From Centrapalus pauciflorus (taxonomy: Eukaryota; Streptophyta; Magnoliopsida; Asterales; Asteraceae), in the NCBI GenBank assembly GCA_020465985.1, contig JAANYP010004337.1, positions 1,397,001 through 1,461,000 on the forward strand: a DNA stretch of 64,000 bases. The letters run 5' to 3'. The position numbers and the translations under genes are program-made. Below, in pieces: positions 53,489-64,000 of the stretch (the stretch's first letter is position 1; every line of letters starts with the position of its first letter). Under the pieces are notes generated by a model. It had not been told where the DNA came from, made no database searches, and saw nothing but the letters and a program-made list of their open reading frames with translations.

Positions 53489-53728
53489 GTGAGTGTATTC
53501 ATTGTAACTGGTCTGAGTGTGTCTTAGATTAGTAGAACATCTGTTATATATGTCATCTCAGCTTCAACCATTCTGCAGTTCAGGCTTGTTTGTAATTAAT
53601 ACTTGTTGATAATACATACAAACATTGAGAAAGTGTGTTGAATTTTTAAATAATTGTATTCACCCCCCCCCTTCCCCTCCTCTACAGCTTAGAGCAACAT
53701 ACTAGGGAAACCTTTTGGGACCTACAAC

Positions 53729-53740
53729 TGGTATCAGAGC
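53729..53740 (+). promoter_or_regulatory. Primer binding site, Copia-6
   Basis: TGGTATCAGAGC, two bases after the LTR. Confidence 0.92.
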
Positions 53741-53790
53741 AGATAGAGTGTGTGTTAACTCTAGATCTCTCATTCTCCCTATTTCCCACC

Positions 53791-56536
53791 ATGGACAACA
53801 GTGCTGCCAGCTCTTCCTCTTACTATGACAATGGTTCTATGGCAAAACCTCCCAAGTTCAATCATCAGAACGTCTCTAGCTGGAAGTGCAGAATGATACT
53901 CTATTTAGAGAATCTGGATGTACAACTACCAGAGATAGTAATGTAAGGTCCCTATATGCCAACCTCTGTTACTACTATCACTCCTGCTGCTGAAGGAGAT
54001 GTTCCTGAAATTAGGACCTTTGAAAAGGCTAAAGCTCAATGGTCTGATGAAGGCAAAAGGCTGGTGGCTCTTGATGCAGAGGCTAGGAACAACCTAGTTA
54101 TTTCTTCCTGATGATGTGTTCAAACAGGTTGAGAAAATGAAGACGGCATAGGAGATGTGGGATACTTTGTGTACCGTCTATGATGGTCCCACTATCACAC
54201 TGGATAACAGGTTGAACAATCTTGTTAGACAGTATGAACTATTCTTTCCAAAGCCAAAGGAGTCTCTCACTGAAACCTATACCATGTTCACTGCTCTAAT
54301 CAATGATCTCAAATCTGTTAGGATCACCAAAGACAGCTTAACAATGGTAAACAAGTTTTTGGACATTCTGCCTGAGGAATGGAACTGTTTCTCTACTATC
54401 CTCAGAAACTCAGGCACCATCAATGGTATGGATGGATCTTGTAAATCTTTATGGATCTTTACTGAATAATGAACAACCAAGGCAACAGAAAAGGAATGCC
54501 TTAGAAATGTCCAAAAGAGGTGCTGCCTTAGTGGCCAGCGTAAGACAACCTGCTGGTAAGGTGTGTGATGTGTCCACACAAGCTGATCAACAGGCTGATG
54601 ATGAAATGGAAGAATTGTCTGAGGAAGAAGACTGTGCAGATCTTTGGAATGTGATGATGAGCAAATGATTTCTATGCTTGTCAGAAATATCAATAAGAAG
54701 AGGTTTGGTGGAAAGATGCTACAAAAGAAGTCAGGTGTCATAAAAAAGAAAGCATTTGACAAAACTAAGGTTGAGTGCTTTAAATGTGGCAAAACAGGCC
54801 ATATAGCTGCTGACTGTGTGTCTAAAGTTGTTGGCTCCTCATCCAAACCATACAAGACAAATAAAGACGATGGCTATAGGGTTAAGTACCTAATGGCCAT
54901 GGCTAAGCTGAGAAAGTTGGAAGACTCAGTGGCTTCCAACAAGCTGAAGGGACTCATGGCTCAGACATGTGACTGGGAGGAGTCTCATTCTTCATCCGAT
55001 GAAGAGGACAACAATTGTCTGACGGCCAACACTTATGTTCCCTCAACAAGCAATTTCAAACAGGACCTGGCTGAAGCTGAAGCTATCAGTAGCTTGGAGA
55101 ACTAGAACACAACTATGATGTATAAGGTACAAAATTTTATGGATTACTGTTCTGATGAAAAAGTTAAAATGTATGAATATTTACTTGTTAATTTAAAAGC
55201 TTCTATTGAGAAGCATGATGTTTTGTTGTCTGGGATCTCTAAGTTAAAAACTGATCTTGAAACAAAAACTAATAAACTGGACAGTTTCCATAAGTTGGAA
55301 ACTAAGCTTGATGAAGTAAAACACATCAACACCATTTTATTTGAAGAAAAGAGAGAGACAGATACAAAGCATGCCAAGCTTCAAAAGATTGTTGACTCTT
55401 GGTGCCAATCTGCACAAAAAGTCAGTCATTGTATCAGTCAACAGATCCCTGCTCAAATCCAAGCCTATCTTGGAGAGGATCTTGATACAACAGCTTCAAT
55501 TGTTGAGATAAATAATTTGGAAAAAGTCTTACCCACTCTTGGTGAGCTTCCAAGTACTTTCATTCGGAGAATAAATTGAAAGCTAGTCTAAACAAACAGG
55601 TTTGTCAGGCCTCAAAACACTGATAGTTTGTGTGAAAAAGTTTCAAAAACTAATGATGGAATGTGTTCTCCATCAAATCAGCCTGCTAAGTGCATAGCTG
55701 GTTCACACAAACCAAAGAAGGGAAAACAAGTTTAAACTGCATCTTTGGACACTAAACATGTCAACAAGACAAGTTCTGGATCTAAAGTTGATGGGAAGAA
55801 ACTTGTTAACCCTTTTGATGCTGAGCATTTTGAGAAAAAGTTTTCAAAAAGTAAGCAGCCTGCTTTCAACAAGGGTATGTCTCATAGTGAAAGCAAATCT
55901 GCTGTGATTTCAAATAAGTTTTTAAATCATCGTGGAAAACTGGTAAAAAATGAAGGTAAGTCTTTCAAAACCAGAAGCAGTGATTATGTTGATAGGCAAC
56001 ATTCATCACATCTCAGTAAGGGCAAAGGCAAAGCCATTGCTCAACCTGAGGAAGTTGAGATTAAGTTTCCCAAACCTGTGGAAGGACAAAGGCCAATTGA
56101 TCTCTTCCCTCCTAAAAAGTGGAAAGAGGACACAGGTCAAGCTATTGCTATTGAGCCTTCTACTCAAACTGTTGGTCCTTCTTAAAACAGTAATAAGTTT
56201 GCTAAACCTGCTAACAAGGCCAACAAGGATATCCCAGAATCTGTTTCTGGGAGCACTTCTTCCAAAAAGTCTAAAAAGAGAAAATGCTATAAATGTGGGA
56301 AGAAGACTCATATGGCCAAAGACTGTCCTGAAACTAAGGACATAAGGCCTGCTGACACTGCTAGTTCCAACATTGCAAAAGCCAGCAGTGTTGGAAGTAA
56401 CATGGTCATTGAGGAGAGTAGCCAAGCTGATAAAATCCAAATTGAAAATATTATTGTAGATCTAAGTGGTCCATCAACAAATGTTGATGAAGAAGGAGAA
56501 CTCATCCCTATGATGAGTTCCCCTAAAAATAACTAA
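53791..56536 (+). pseudogene. gag: Copia-6 gag remnant
   Basis: ATG 53791 (MDNSAASSSSYYDNG), copia gag domain start KPPKFNHQNVSSWKCRM. TAA at 53944-53946 ends the first frame. Later readings show the gag core (MWDTLCTVYDGPTITLDNRL), a first knuckle CFKCGKTGHIAADC (near 54775), a coiled-coil (55115-55579) and a second knuckle CYKCGKKTHMAKDC (near 56287). The end is PKNN and TAA 56534-56536. At least five stops or frame changes break it. It has no relationship with neighbouring genes except as part of this element. Confidence 0.88.
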
Positions 56537-56559
56537 TATTTTCTCATGACACTCTGCAG
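56534..56559 (+). promoter_or_regulatory. Gag stop fused to acceptor-like string (Copia-6)
   Basis: AAC-TAA-T, then ATTTTCTCATGACACTCTGCAG. Same layout as Copia-1 and Copia-3 in an unrelated family. Protease here is in a different frame from the gag end. Confidence 0.45.
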
Positions 56560-57239
56560 GTTAAACAACCATCCCAGATTTGGTAGTTGGACAGCGGCTG
56601 CTCAGGCCACATGACATGTTGCAAGGACATGCTGTGTGATCTCAGGCCTGAAAAAGGGCCAAAAGTCACCTTTGGTGATAATGTTCCGGGATCCACAGAA
56701 GGATATGGAACCCTTCAAGCTGGTGCTGCAATATTCAAAAGAGTAGCCTATGAGTCTGGGCTAAAACATAATCTTGTTAGCATTAGTCACCTATGTGATG
56801 CTGGCTACAATGTTAACTTTGATGATCACCTAGGGTACGTACTGGATCCCCAAGGCAAAGTTGTGCTGTGTGCACAAAGGAAGAAAGGTGTATATGTTGT
56901 GGACATGAAAACTGCTGATCCCACAACTGAAACCTGCTTTATCTCAAGAAGCAATGCAGACATGAACTGGTTATGGCACAAAAGGCTGTTACACCTAAAC
57001 TTCAAGAATATCAACAAACTCTGTAAGAAAGAGTTGGTAACAAGTTTGCCTTCAATAACCTTTGTTAAGGATAAACTCTGCACAGCTTGTGAGAAAGGCA
57101 AGCATATAAAAACATCTTTTAAATCCAAGCATAAATTTTTCTATGATACTCCTCTCTTCTTAATCCACATGGAATTGTTTGGACCTTTTAGTGCCCCAAG
57201 TCTAGGAGGTAGAAGATACACTCTAGTTATGGTTGATGA
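56560..57239 (+). pseudogene. pol: Copia-6 pol fragment (protease and integrase start)
   Basis: Protease LDSGCSGHM begins at 56587, preceded by a TAG (56584-56586). The pre-integrase zinc finger follows (WLWHKRLLHLNFKNINKL, then CTACEKGKH). The integrase core starts (HMELFGPFSAPSLGG) with Glu where the first catalytic Asp of the motif is expected. The frame is cut at 57239 by Copia-7 in VMVDD. The rest would lie beyond the window. Confidence 0.88.
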
Positions 57240-57902
57240 TGTCAGGATCTGAATGTAACTACCTAAGATTAACTGGTTTGAATTGATCAGAGTATAAACC
57301 AATAATCTTGTATTGAATCCAAGTCCAATTAAGAAGTTTGCTGAATAACACTTAATTGTTTTAAGAAAAACTTTCAGAATCAATATCAAATAAATATAAT
57401 TGAATAAACAAAACTTTTTGTATTGATAAACTCAATGATTACAATCACCTCTAATCTGTTTGATTAGACGAAGAACACAAATTGTTCTTAGGGTTTTACA
57501 ACCTTAGAGGCTTATGAAAACTTAAACAAAAAGCAATTACAAACTTGAACGTGCAGAAACTTAATTACAATAGAAAAAACTATTCTATGTATTTATAATG
57601 CTATCTGATTTTGTTTCCTTGAAGGACTCTGACTTCTCTGATAGTAGATATGCTGGAATCTTCGTGCAAATATCTCTTCCTGAATATCAGCACTTTCTGT
57701 TTATGAAACTGTTGAGCAGCTTGAATCACTAAGCAGCTTGAACATAGCAGCTTGAATGAATTTACTCTAGCAGCTTGAACTTTTATACTAGCAGCTCGAA
57801 CTTCTTCAACTAACAGCATGAACTTTGTACTTACACAGAAAATCTACTAACAGTCTGAGAAATCTAACTAACAGCTTGAACTACTTAGAATATTTCCCAA
57901 CA
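57240..57902 (-). repeat. 3' LTR of Copia-7
   Basis: 663 bp, TGTCAGGATCTG...TTTCCCAACA on the plus strand. About the same layout as the Copia-4 LTR, with the CAGC(T/A)TGAA word cluster at 57713-57880 and a TATAAATA box near 57590. Confidence 0.93.
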
Positions 57903-57916
57903 ATCTCCCCCTAACT
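57903..57916 (-). promoter_or_regulatory. 3' polypurine tract, Copia-7
   Basis: Element sense AGTTAGGGGGAGAT, abutting the LTR. Confidence 0.85.
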
Positions 57917-58011
57917 TAAATTATTTACATAAGACTTTAAGTTCTATACAAATAAGGAAATAAAAAACAAGTAAAACTGTTATTTACAAACCAAGGCTTC
58001 CAAAAAAAAAC

Positions 58012-60818
58012 TTACAACTGTGCAAGTTTCTGATTGACTGCATTCAAAAATTCTTTCTTCAGATCTTCTCTATCACAATATATTTTCACTGATCTCATCT
58101 GAAGTAACAAAGCCTTTGGAAGATCATAAAATTCAAAATTGAAGTACATACCGGATCCATTTGCAAATTTGAGTCTGTAAGTCTTTGATTTGACAAACAG
58201 ATCAACTTGTGCAATCTTCATCTCCTTGGCATCTTCTATATCTTTCCTTATTGACTCAGGATCAAAAATGCTCTTCAGATCTTTGATAACTTGCTTTACT
58301 TGTGGAAGAGAGGATCTAACTTGGGTTACAGACCCAACATGATGCATTCTTGTGAGCTCATCTCTGGTCATCCCTTGGACTATATGCATTAAGCTCTTAT
58401 ACTCTTCCTCAGGACCAGATTCCGTTCTTACTACAAATTGATATCTTAAGTCAATGTTGTCCATTGGCTTAGCATACCAGTAATTAATAAGAGGTTTTGT
58501 GAAGTCATGCTGGTCTAAGGACTTCTCAATATTCATCACCTTCTGAAGCTGATGCTCAAACAGTATCCTTTTAACCTGATCAAGCTTTGCCTGTGAAAAT
58601 GTATCTGATTGAGGATTAGAGGCAGCAGCTTGAACAGAAGGAGTAGGATCACTCACACCAGCTTGATCATTACTTATACCGCTTGAACTGGTTCTTGTTG
58701 ACTTTGGACTTCTTGGGAGACTTTGGCTACCTTACGTTTTTCCATCTCTTTGACATGGATGTCTTGCAGCCTCTCTGTACTCATGGACTGTGCCATCTTC
58801 TTTGGAATACCAGCTGAAAAGGCAAAATTGATCAAGAACTTTCTATGCTCAGCCTTTGAATGCCCTGTTGGCATTTTCCTCTTCCTTTCATTTTGCTTGA
58901 CCACAAACCCTCTTAGGTAATCATCTAAGGTTTCATCATCTTGCATTGGGACCTGGGTTTGCTGGTCTAAAACCTGATCTTGTTCTTCTGCTATCTTTCT
59001 GGCAATTTCAGCATCATAGGCAATCTGGGCTTCTCTAGAAGAAAATTTGTGCTTTGGAGACTCAATGAGAATACCTTTGCCCTTATCCTTGGTTGCAGAA
59101 GATGTACCTTGAACTGTACTGATGGGAGCCTGAATTCCTTCTCTTATAACAACTTCAGTTGTTCTTGTAGGAGCAGCTTGAGTTTCTAGGCTAACAGCTT
59201 GAGCAGCTGTTGGGACTGCTAGCCTAGAAACTTGGACTGTTGGAGTAGGAGCTGATGGAGCTGCTTGGACTGATTGAGGGATCTCCTGATTCTCCCCCTT
59301 TTTGGAAGCATTGGTTTGGTCAGGAGGACCTACAACCTTTGTTAATTGGGTTCGAATCAGTTGCTCTAATTTAATGATCTTATTTCCATAGAGAGTGAAC
59401 CCTTTATGGAGATAATCCATTCTATGATTTTGTGCAGCTTCTGTCTCTCTGAGTGCAATGATTTGTGCCCCCTGTGCAGCAATAATGGACTGATAGTATT
59501 CCAACTTTGCTACAACAGGTTGCAGCTAAGGATCCGTCTATAGCATAAGTTGCAGACTAGCCTCAAGATCAGCAAACGAATGTGGTGCTTGTGATCTATC
59601 ACTGGCAGGAATACCAGAAGTAGAAACCTCTGGGCCCCTCTGTTCTTGGTACTGGGGACTTCCAGATGGTGCTTGCACACCTTTTGTTGCCATGGGTGTG
59701 GTCTTATTGATGTTGACCCTGTCCTGTGCCTCTTGTGCAGATGCAACAGTAGTGTCAGCCACAGAACCCATATGGACAATCTCTGTTGAGATGTCCACCT
59801 TCAGATTGAGGTTGGGAGTGTCCTCAATGGGTGCCCTTTGGATATTCTATGCAGAAGCGTCCTCCTGCACAGGGTTATTTGGCTCTTGTAAGACGGCTGA
59901 GGAGGAAGGAGCTCCTGAACCTCTTTTTCTTTTGTATAATATGAGTGGGGATGTGGGTTTAACAATAGGAACAGAAGGCATTTGAGTATCATGAGGAGTG
60001 GGTTGGGGTCCTGGGGGTGAAGCAGTAATGTTAGGTTGAGCCTGCTCAGGACCCTCTCCTCTGTTTCTTGGAATGATGCCCAACATTGCAGAAGGCAATG
60101 GGACATCAACAGTCAAAACATTGGCACTTGTTTTTAGAAGACGTTTTATTGATGGTAAAGAGTGCCTATGGGAAACATAAATCTTTTTATCCACATTGAA
60201 AGTACTGCAAGTTCTTGCAATAATTTCAGCCAAAAATCTAGAATACATCAAAAATTTCCCATGTTTTAGGGCATGATGCCTTAGCATACCCTGAAAAATC
60301 ATATTAGAAAAATTGAACTGTTGGCCCGTTGATAAACACACTAAGGCAGTGGCTATATTTGATGAAAATTCTGACCGACCAGTTCTTTTTGGGCTTAGAC
60401 ATTGCTGAATAATATGTACAAGATACTTCCACTTAGGGGCAAAATTTGATTTAAAGAAAGTATAAGATTCAGCAGGTCCCCTATATCCAATAGCATGAAG
60501 ACCATTATGTAAGGCAGTAAGGGATAGGTCTGTTATACCTGAGGCATCTTGAAGATGAAGATGTTGGCGAATGATTTCCTCAGTGATAGAAACAGTGTTG
60601 CCATCAATTTTGGATGTCAAAGATGTGACTCCATTAACGGTTTTGAGGGAGGCTTGTTTCCAGAACTTTTCAATATGAGAGATGTAGATAGTGGGATTGA
60701 TATTGAGGGCATGATGGATATGAGAACTTCGAAGGAAGTCCATCATGTCGTGGAATTCTTGAAGGTCAGCGTGTTTGAGAGAGTAGGGTAGGCAGTTGTG
60801 TTCTTTGACAAACTCCAT
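58012..60818 (-). pseudogene. Copia-7 ORF3, broken copy
   Basis: ATG 60818 (MEFVKEHNCLPY), with stops just upstream, which fixes the start for this family. The N-terminal domain is intact to about residue 320 (FNFS, FLMYSRF). A Gln codon changed to TAG stops it at 59847, two further TAG codons lie near 59508-59540, and a frame change lies between 58674 and 58656. The C-terminal domain (INYWYAKPM, FYDLPKALL) ends at 58012. It is collinear with the Copia-4 ORF3 over its whole length. Confidence 0.9.
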
Positions 60819-61044
60819 TGATTATCGATGAATTAGGGTTTCAGTGATGTGCGTGGGAATTGCTCAGAGAATCGAAGAAGGGTTGTGGAAGATATTTTGC
60901 AACTGGTAGTTACAATAGAACGAAACTGGAACCTTTAAAGGTTTCGAAAATATCTAAACCCACGCACACACTTATGGAAATTACCAGATTACCCTGCACA
61001 CTTTGACAGATCAAGTGAAACAACTAACAGTCCGAGAAAATGAA

Positions 61045-61076
61045 CTAGCAGCTTGAGAAAATACTCAAGCTGATAG
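61045..61076 (-). other. Hairpin with compensatory change, Copia-7
   Basis: Arms CTAGCAGCTTGAG and CTCAAGCTGATAG around AAAATA. The T and A differ from the A and T of Copia-4 at paired positions. Confidence 0.7.
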
Positions 61077-61108
61077 TTGAAAATTAAGTAACTGCTAATG
61101 AAACAGTG

Positions 61109-61120
61109 TCTCCCCCTTAA
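61109..61120 (-). promoter_or_regulatory. Internal polypurine tract after pol, Copia-7
   Basis: Element sense TTAAGGGGGAGA, as in Copia-4. Confidence 0.6.
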
Positions 61121-61161
61121 TCAAGCATATGTATAATTTTCATGGAATAAGGGAAAACAAA

Positions 61162-64000
61162 TTAATCCATATTAACCATGCCAATATTTGATACTAGGAA
61201 GGTGAATCTTCCTACATCAAATGGTTTTGTAAATAGATCAGCTAACTGGTCATCAGTATGAATTTTGGTGACTTGGATTAATTTCTTCTCATTACAGTCC
61301 CTTATAAAATGAAATCTAATGTCTATATGCTTGGTTTTCGGAAATTTCACTGGATTTTGTACAATGCTAATTGCACTTGAGTTGTCAATGTAAATGGGAG
61401 TGGATAGGAAATTTATACCATAGTCTCTCAGTTGATTTTGAATCCACATCACTTGGGAGCAGCAACTTGCAGCTGCTACATATTCTGCTTCAGTAGATGA
61501 AGTGGAGACAGTTGTTTGCTTTTTGCACTGCCAAGAGACCAATCTAGCTCCCAGATATTGACATCCACCAGTTGTGGATTTTCTGTCAATGTTGCATCCT
61601 CCATAATCACTGTCAGAATAGGCTGTTAATTCAAGAGAAGAGTCTTTAGGATACCAGAGGCCCAAATGTGGTTGGCCTTTGAGATATCTAAAGATTCTCT
61701 TAACAGCAACCAGATGGGAGTCCTTTGGAGAACATTGAAACCTGGCACAAACACAAACATCAAACATAAAATTAGGTCTAGAAGATGTTAGATACATAAG
61801 AGATCCTATAAGGGATCTGTATAGATGAATGTCCACATCTATTCCATCTTTGTCCGTATGAAGCTGCTTGTGAGGATCCATTGGAGTACTTGCAACTTTG
61901 GTATCTTTGTACCCAAACTTTTCCAGTATGTCTTTAACATACTTTGATTGACTTATGAAGAGTCCTGTGGGCTTCTACTTGACCTGCAATCCTAGAAAGA
62001 AGGTGAGTTCTCCCATTGAACTCATTTGAAACTTTTTGTGCATCAAAGCCTCAAACTCTTTGCATAGGCTGTCATTGGTTGACCCAAAGATAATATCATC
62101 AACGTATATCTGTACAAGCAGAATCTCAGATTTGATGGACTTTGTGAATAATGTTTTGTCCAGAGTACCTCTCTTGAATCCATTCTGTAGAAGGTATGAT
62201 GACAAAGTGTCATACCATGCTCTAGGGGCTTGGTGGAGTCCATAGAGGGTCTTGTCTAGTTTATAGACTCTGTCTGGATACTTGTAGTCCTCAAATCCAG
62301 GAGGTTGACATACATAGACCTCTTCTTCAATTGTGCCATACAGAAAAGCAGACTTCACATCCATTTGATACACTTTGAACCCTTTGAAGCTTGCATAAGC
62401 TAGGAACAGTCTGATGGCTTCAATTCTTGCCACTAGAGCAAAGACATCATCATAGTCTATTCCTTCCTCTTGAGTGTACCCTTGTGCTACTAGTCTTGCT
62501 TTGTTCTTGATGACTATCCCTCTCTCATCCTTTTTGTTTTTGAACACCCATCTTGTACCAATGGCTCTCTTTCCTTTAGGAAGATCAACTAGTGTCCATA
62601 CATTCTGAATCTTGAATTGTAGAAGCTCTTCCTGCATTGCCTCAATCCAAGATGAATCTTTCAAAGCTTCTGATGCCTTTTTAGGTTCTAGCTGAGACAT
62701 GAAACAGGCATGCAACTAGACTAAATTCAGAAAGTGTTGGTTCAGCAGCAGTAGTCTCCTTTTGAACCATTGTCCTTGTTTGCACAGGTGTGCGTGGATC
62801 ACCCATTATTTGATTGAGGGGATGATACTTGTGAACCCTGAGTGTAGGCTCTCTATCTGTCTGGAATGAGGTTTCAAGATTTGTATCATCTCCATCAGGA
62901 CCAGTTGATGGTTCAGCTTCTGGAACAGCTTGACTAGAATCTGGAATTGTTTCCCTTTGTGTTGGAGCTGTTCTCTCAGGACTTGGAATTTGCACTTCAT
63001 TGTCTGGATTTGAATCATGTTGAGCATTCAGAACCCCTCGAGGGTCACAAGACAGAAGTGGTATAACTGTATACTCATCCCATTTATTTGAATCTGCAGC
63101 AGTTTGAAACTTTGTGCCAACAACTTGATCATTTGTGCTACCAGTATGAGAATTTGCCTTGACAGCTTCAATCCTGTTTTCATCAGATTCTGCAGTATAC
63201 TCAACAAAGCTCAGAGAATTTGTTAGTGAATCTAAATCAAACAACCAATCAGGACCAGTGCCTTTGACATTTGCAGTATTTTCATTAAATTCAACATTGG
63301 CACTTTCTTCAATGGTTTTAGACACACTGTTATATACTCTATAGGCTTTGCTTTGATTTGAGTATCCTACAAAGAAACCTTCTTCAGCCTTACTTTCAAA
63401 CTTCCCTAAGTGAGTCTTAGTGTGAAGAATGGTACATGGACAGCCAAAAGACTTGAAAAAGGCTATTAAGGGTAGTCTATTATGGAATAACTCATAAGGA
63501 GTTTTCCCTTGTGATTGAACAACCTGAACCCTATTTAGAACATAACAGGCTGTATTAACTGCTTTTGCCCAAAAGGTCATTGGCAGTTTTGAATCAGCTA
63601 GCATGGTTCTAGCAGCCTCAATTAATGTTCTATTCTTTCTTTCAGCTACACCATTTTGCTGTGGTGTTCTTGGTGCACTATATTGCCTAGCAATACCTTT
63701 GGACTCACAAAAACTGTCTAGGATATGGTTTTTAAACTCAGTTCCATTGTCTGATCTTATCACCTTAACTTTTGAGTTGGATTGGTATTTTATCTTAAGA
63801 ATAAATGATTTAACCAGCTCAGCAGTTTCATCTTTAGACCTAAGAAAGTAAACCCAAGTAAATCTGGTGAAATCATCAACAATGACTAAATAGTAAGCCT
63901 TTTTATTCAAACTCAAAACAGATGTTGGACCAAATAGATCCATATGAATCAGATGAAGAGCAGATGAGATTGTATTTACTTCTTTGGCCTTATGAGAAGT
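61162..64000 (-). pseudogene. pol: Copia-7 pol, partial (integrase core, RT, RNase H)
   Basis: The frame enters from beyond 64000 (TSHKAKEVN) into HMDLFGP, SDNGTEF and NGVAERK. An 8-bp deletion relative to Copia-4 near 62705 shifts frame before RT. RT (62715-61975) has YVDD. TAG replaces a Gln codon at 61975-61977 (LQVK then stop then KPTGLF). The rest of RT and RNase H (TEAEYVAA) continues in the same frame to the stop at 61162. A Glu to Lys change is visible in TFWAKAVN. Confidence 0.92.

Larger units (their letters stand above)
52452..53726 (+). repeat. 5' LTR of Copia-6
   Basis: It starts TGTTAGGCACAAAAAGG, which abuts interrupted Copia-3 gag sequence, and ends TTTTGGGACCTACA before the primer site. 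It contains a TATA box, a 151-bp tandem duplication and a run of nine C in a pyrimidine tract (near 53662-53690). Confidence 0.88.
52452..57239 (+). mobile_element. Copia-6, LTR retrotransposon, 5' half
   Basis: Inserted in Copia-3 gag and itself interrupted by Copia-7 at 57240. It has a 1275-bp LTR, primer site, gag with two zinc knuckles, protease and the start of integrase. A long LTR with a pyrimidine tract at its end and a large gag suggest a SIRE-like lineage distinct from the other families here. Several nonsense codons in gag make it inactive. Confidence 0.9.
60819..61161 (-). other. Pol-ORF3 spacer of Copia-7
   Basis: It contains the ACCTTTAAAGGT palindrome (near 60932-60943), the hairpin and the internal purine tract, in the same order as Copia-4. 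Confidence 0.7.
57240..64000 (-). mobile_element. Copia-7, LTR retrotransposon, 3' portion (runs off the window)
   Basis: Same family as Copia-4. It is inserted in Copia-6 integrase coding sequence; the bases on the left are GATGA (57235-57239), the expected target duplication. It contains the 3' LTR, polypurine tract, broken ORF3, conserved spacer and pol up to the integrase core. Gag and the 5' LTR lie beyond 64000. It has more nonsense codons than Copia-4. Confidence 0.93.

Overview
The window is plant nuclear DNA made almost entirely of transposable elements. I see no convincing host gene, rRNA, tRNA or CRISPR array. The evidence is seven Ty1/Copia LTR retrotransposons with plant-type primer binding sites (TGGTATCAGAGC, complementary to initiator-Met tRNA), a Helitron-like end, a MULE-like element and AT-rich spacer. 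The large third ORF carried after pol by several elements is of a kind I know best from Asteraceae genomes, so a composite-family eudicot is my tentative guess (from memory, not from a search).

Layout. 1-2973: unassigned T-rich DNA. 2983-3967: MULE-like element with long, nested terminal inverted repeats and a 9-bp target duplication. 4194-4710 and 11548-12088: two copies of a repeat (block X) flanking Copia-1 (4711-11547, + strand; 5' LTR and internal region, no 3' LTR). 12089-13926: AT-rich spacer. 13927-14739: probable Helitron. From 14785 to the right edge lies one nest. Copia-2 (14785-17962, +, small Ale/Retrofit-like fragment) was hit by Copia-3 (-; pieces 17963-23038, 33802-34636 and 48199-52451). 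Copia-3 was in turn hit by Copia-4 (23039-33801, -, target duplication ACCTT), Copia-5 (34637-48198, +, target duplication GATTA) and Copia-6 (52452-57239, +). Copia-6 was hit by Copia-7 (57240 to beyond 64000, -).

Copia-1, -3 and -5 are relatives (LTRs 541-646 bp). Copia-4 and -7 form a second family (LTRs 663-678 bp). Copia-6 is a third (LTR 1275 bp). The large elements have the SIRE-like order LTR, gag with two zinc knuckles, protease, integrase, RT, RNase H, then (Copia-3, -4, -5, -7) a third ORF of about 940-1015 codons before the 3' LTR. Copia-4 is the best preserved: its ORF3 is open and its gag-pol has one visible nonsense codon.

Most interesting signals: (a) family-specific palindromic words built on TTCGAA, dispersed through the LTR, leader and pol-ORF3 spacer, which change in concert between relatives (AAGTTCGAACTT type versus AGATTCGAATCT type); (b) a stop codon embedded in a branch-point/pyrimidine-tract/GCAG string at the gag-protease boundary, with the acceptor-like string recurring in three families; (c) acceptor-like strings two bases before the ORF3 ATG; (d) a hairpin between pol and ORF3 in Copia-4/-7 whose arms differ by a compensatory pair; (e) a second polypurine tract just after pol in the same two elements. 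Together these suggest that ORF3 is an acquired, separately expressed module. Its function is unknown.
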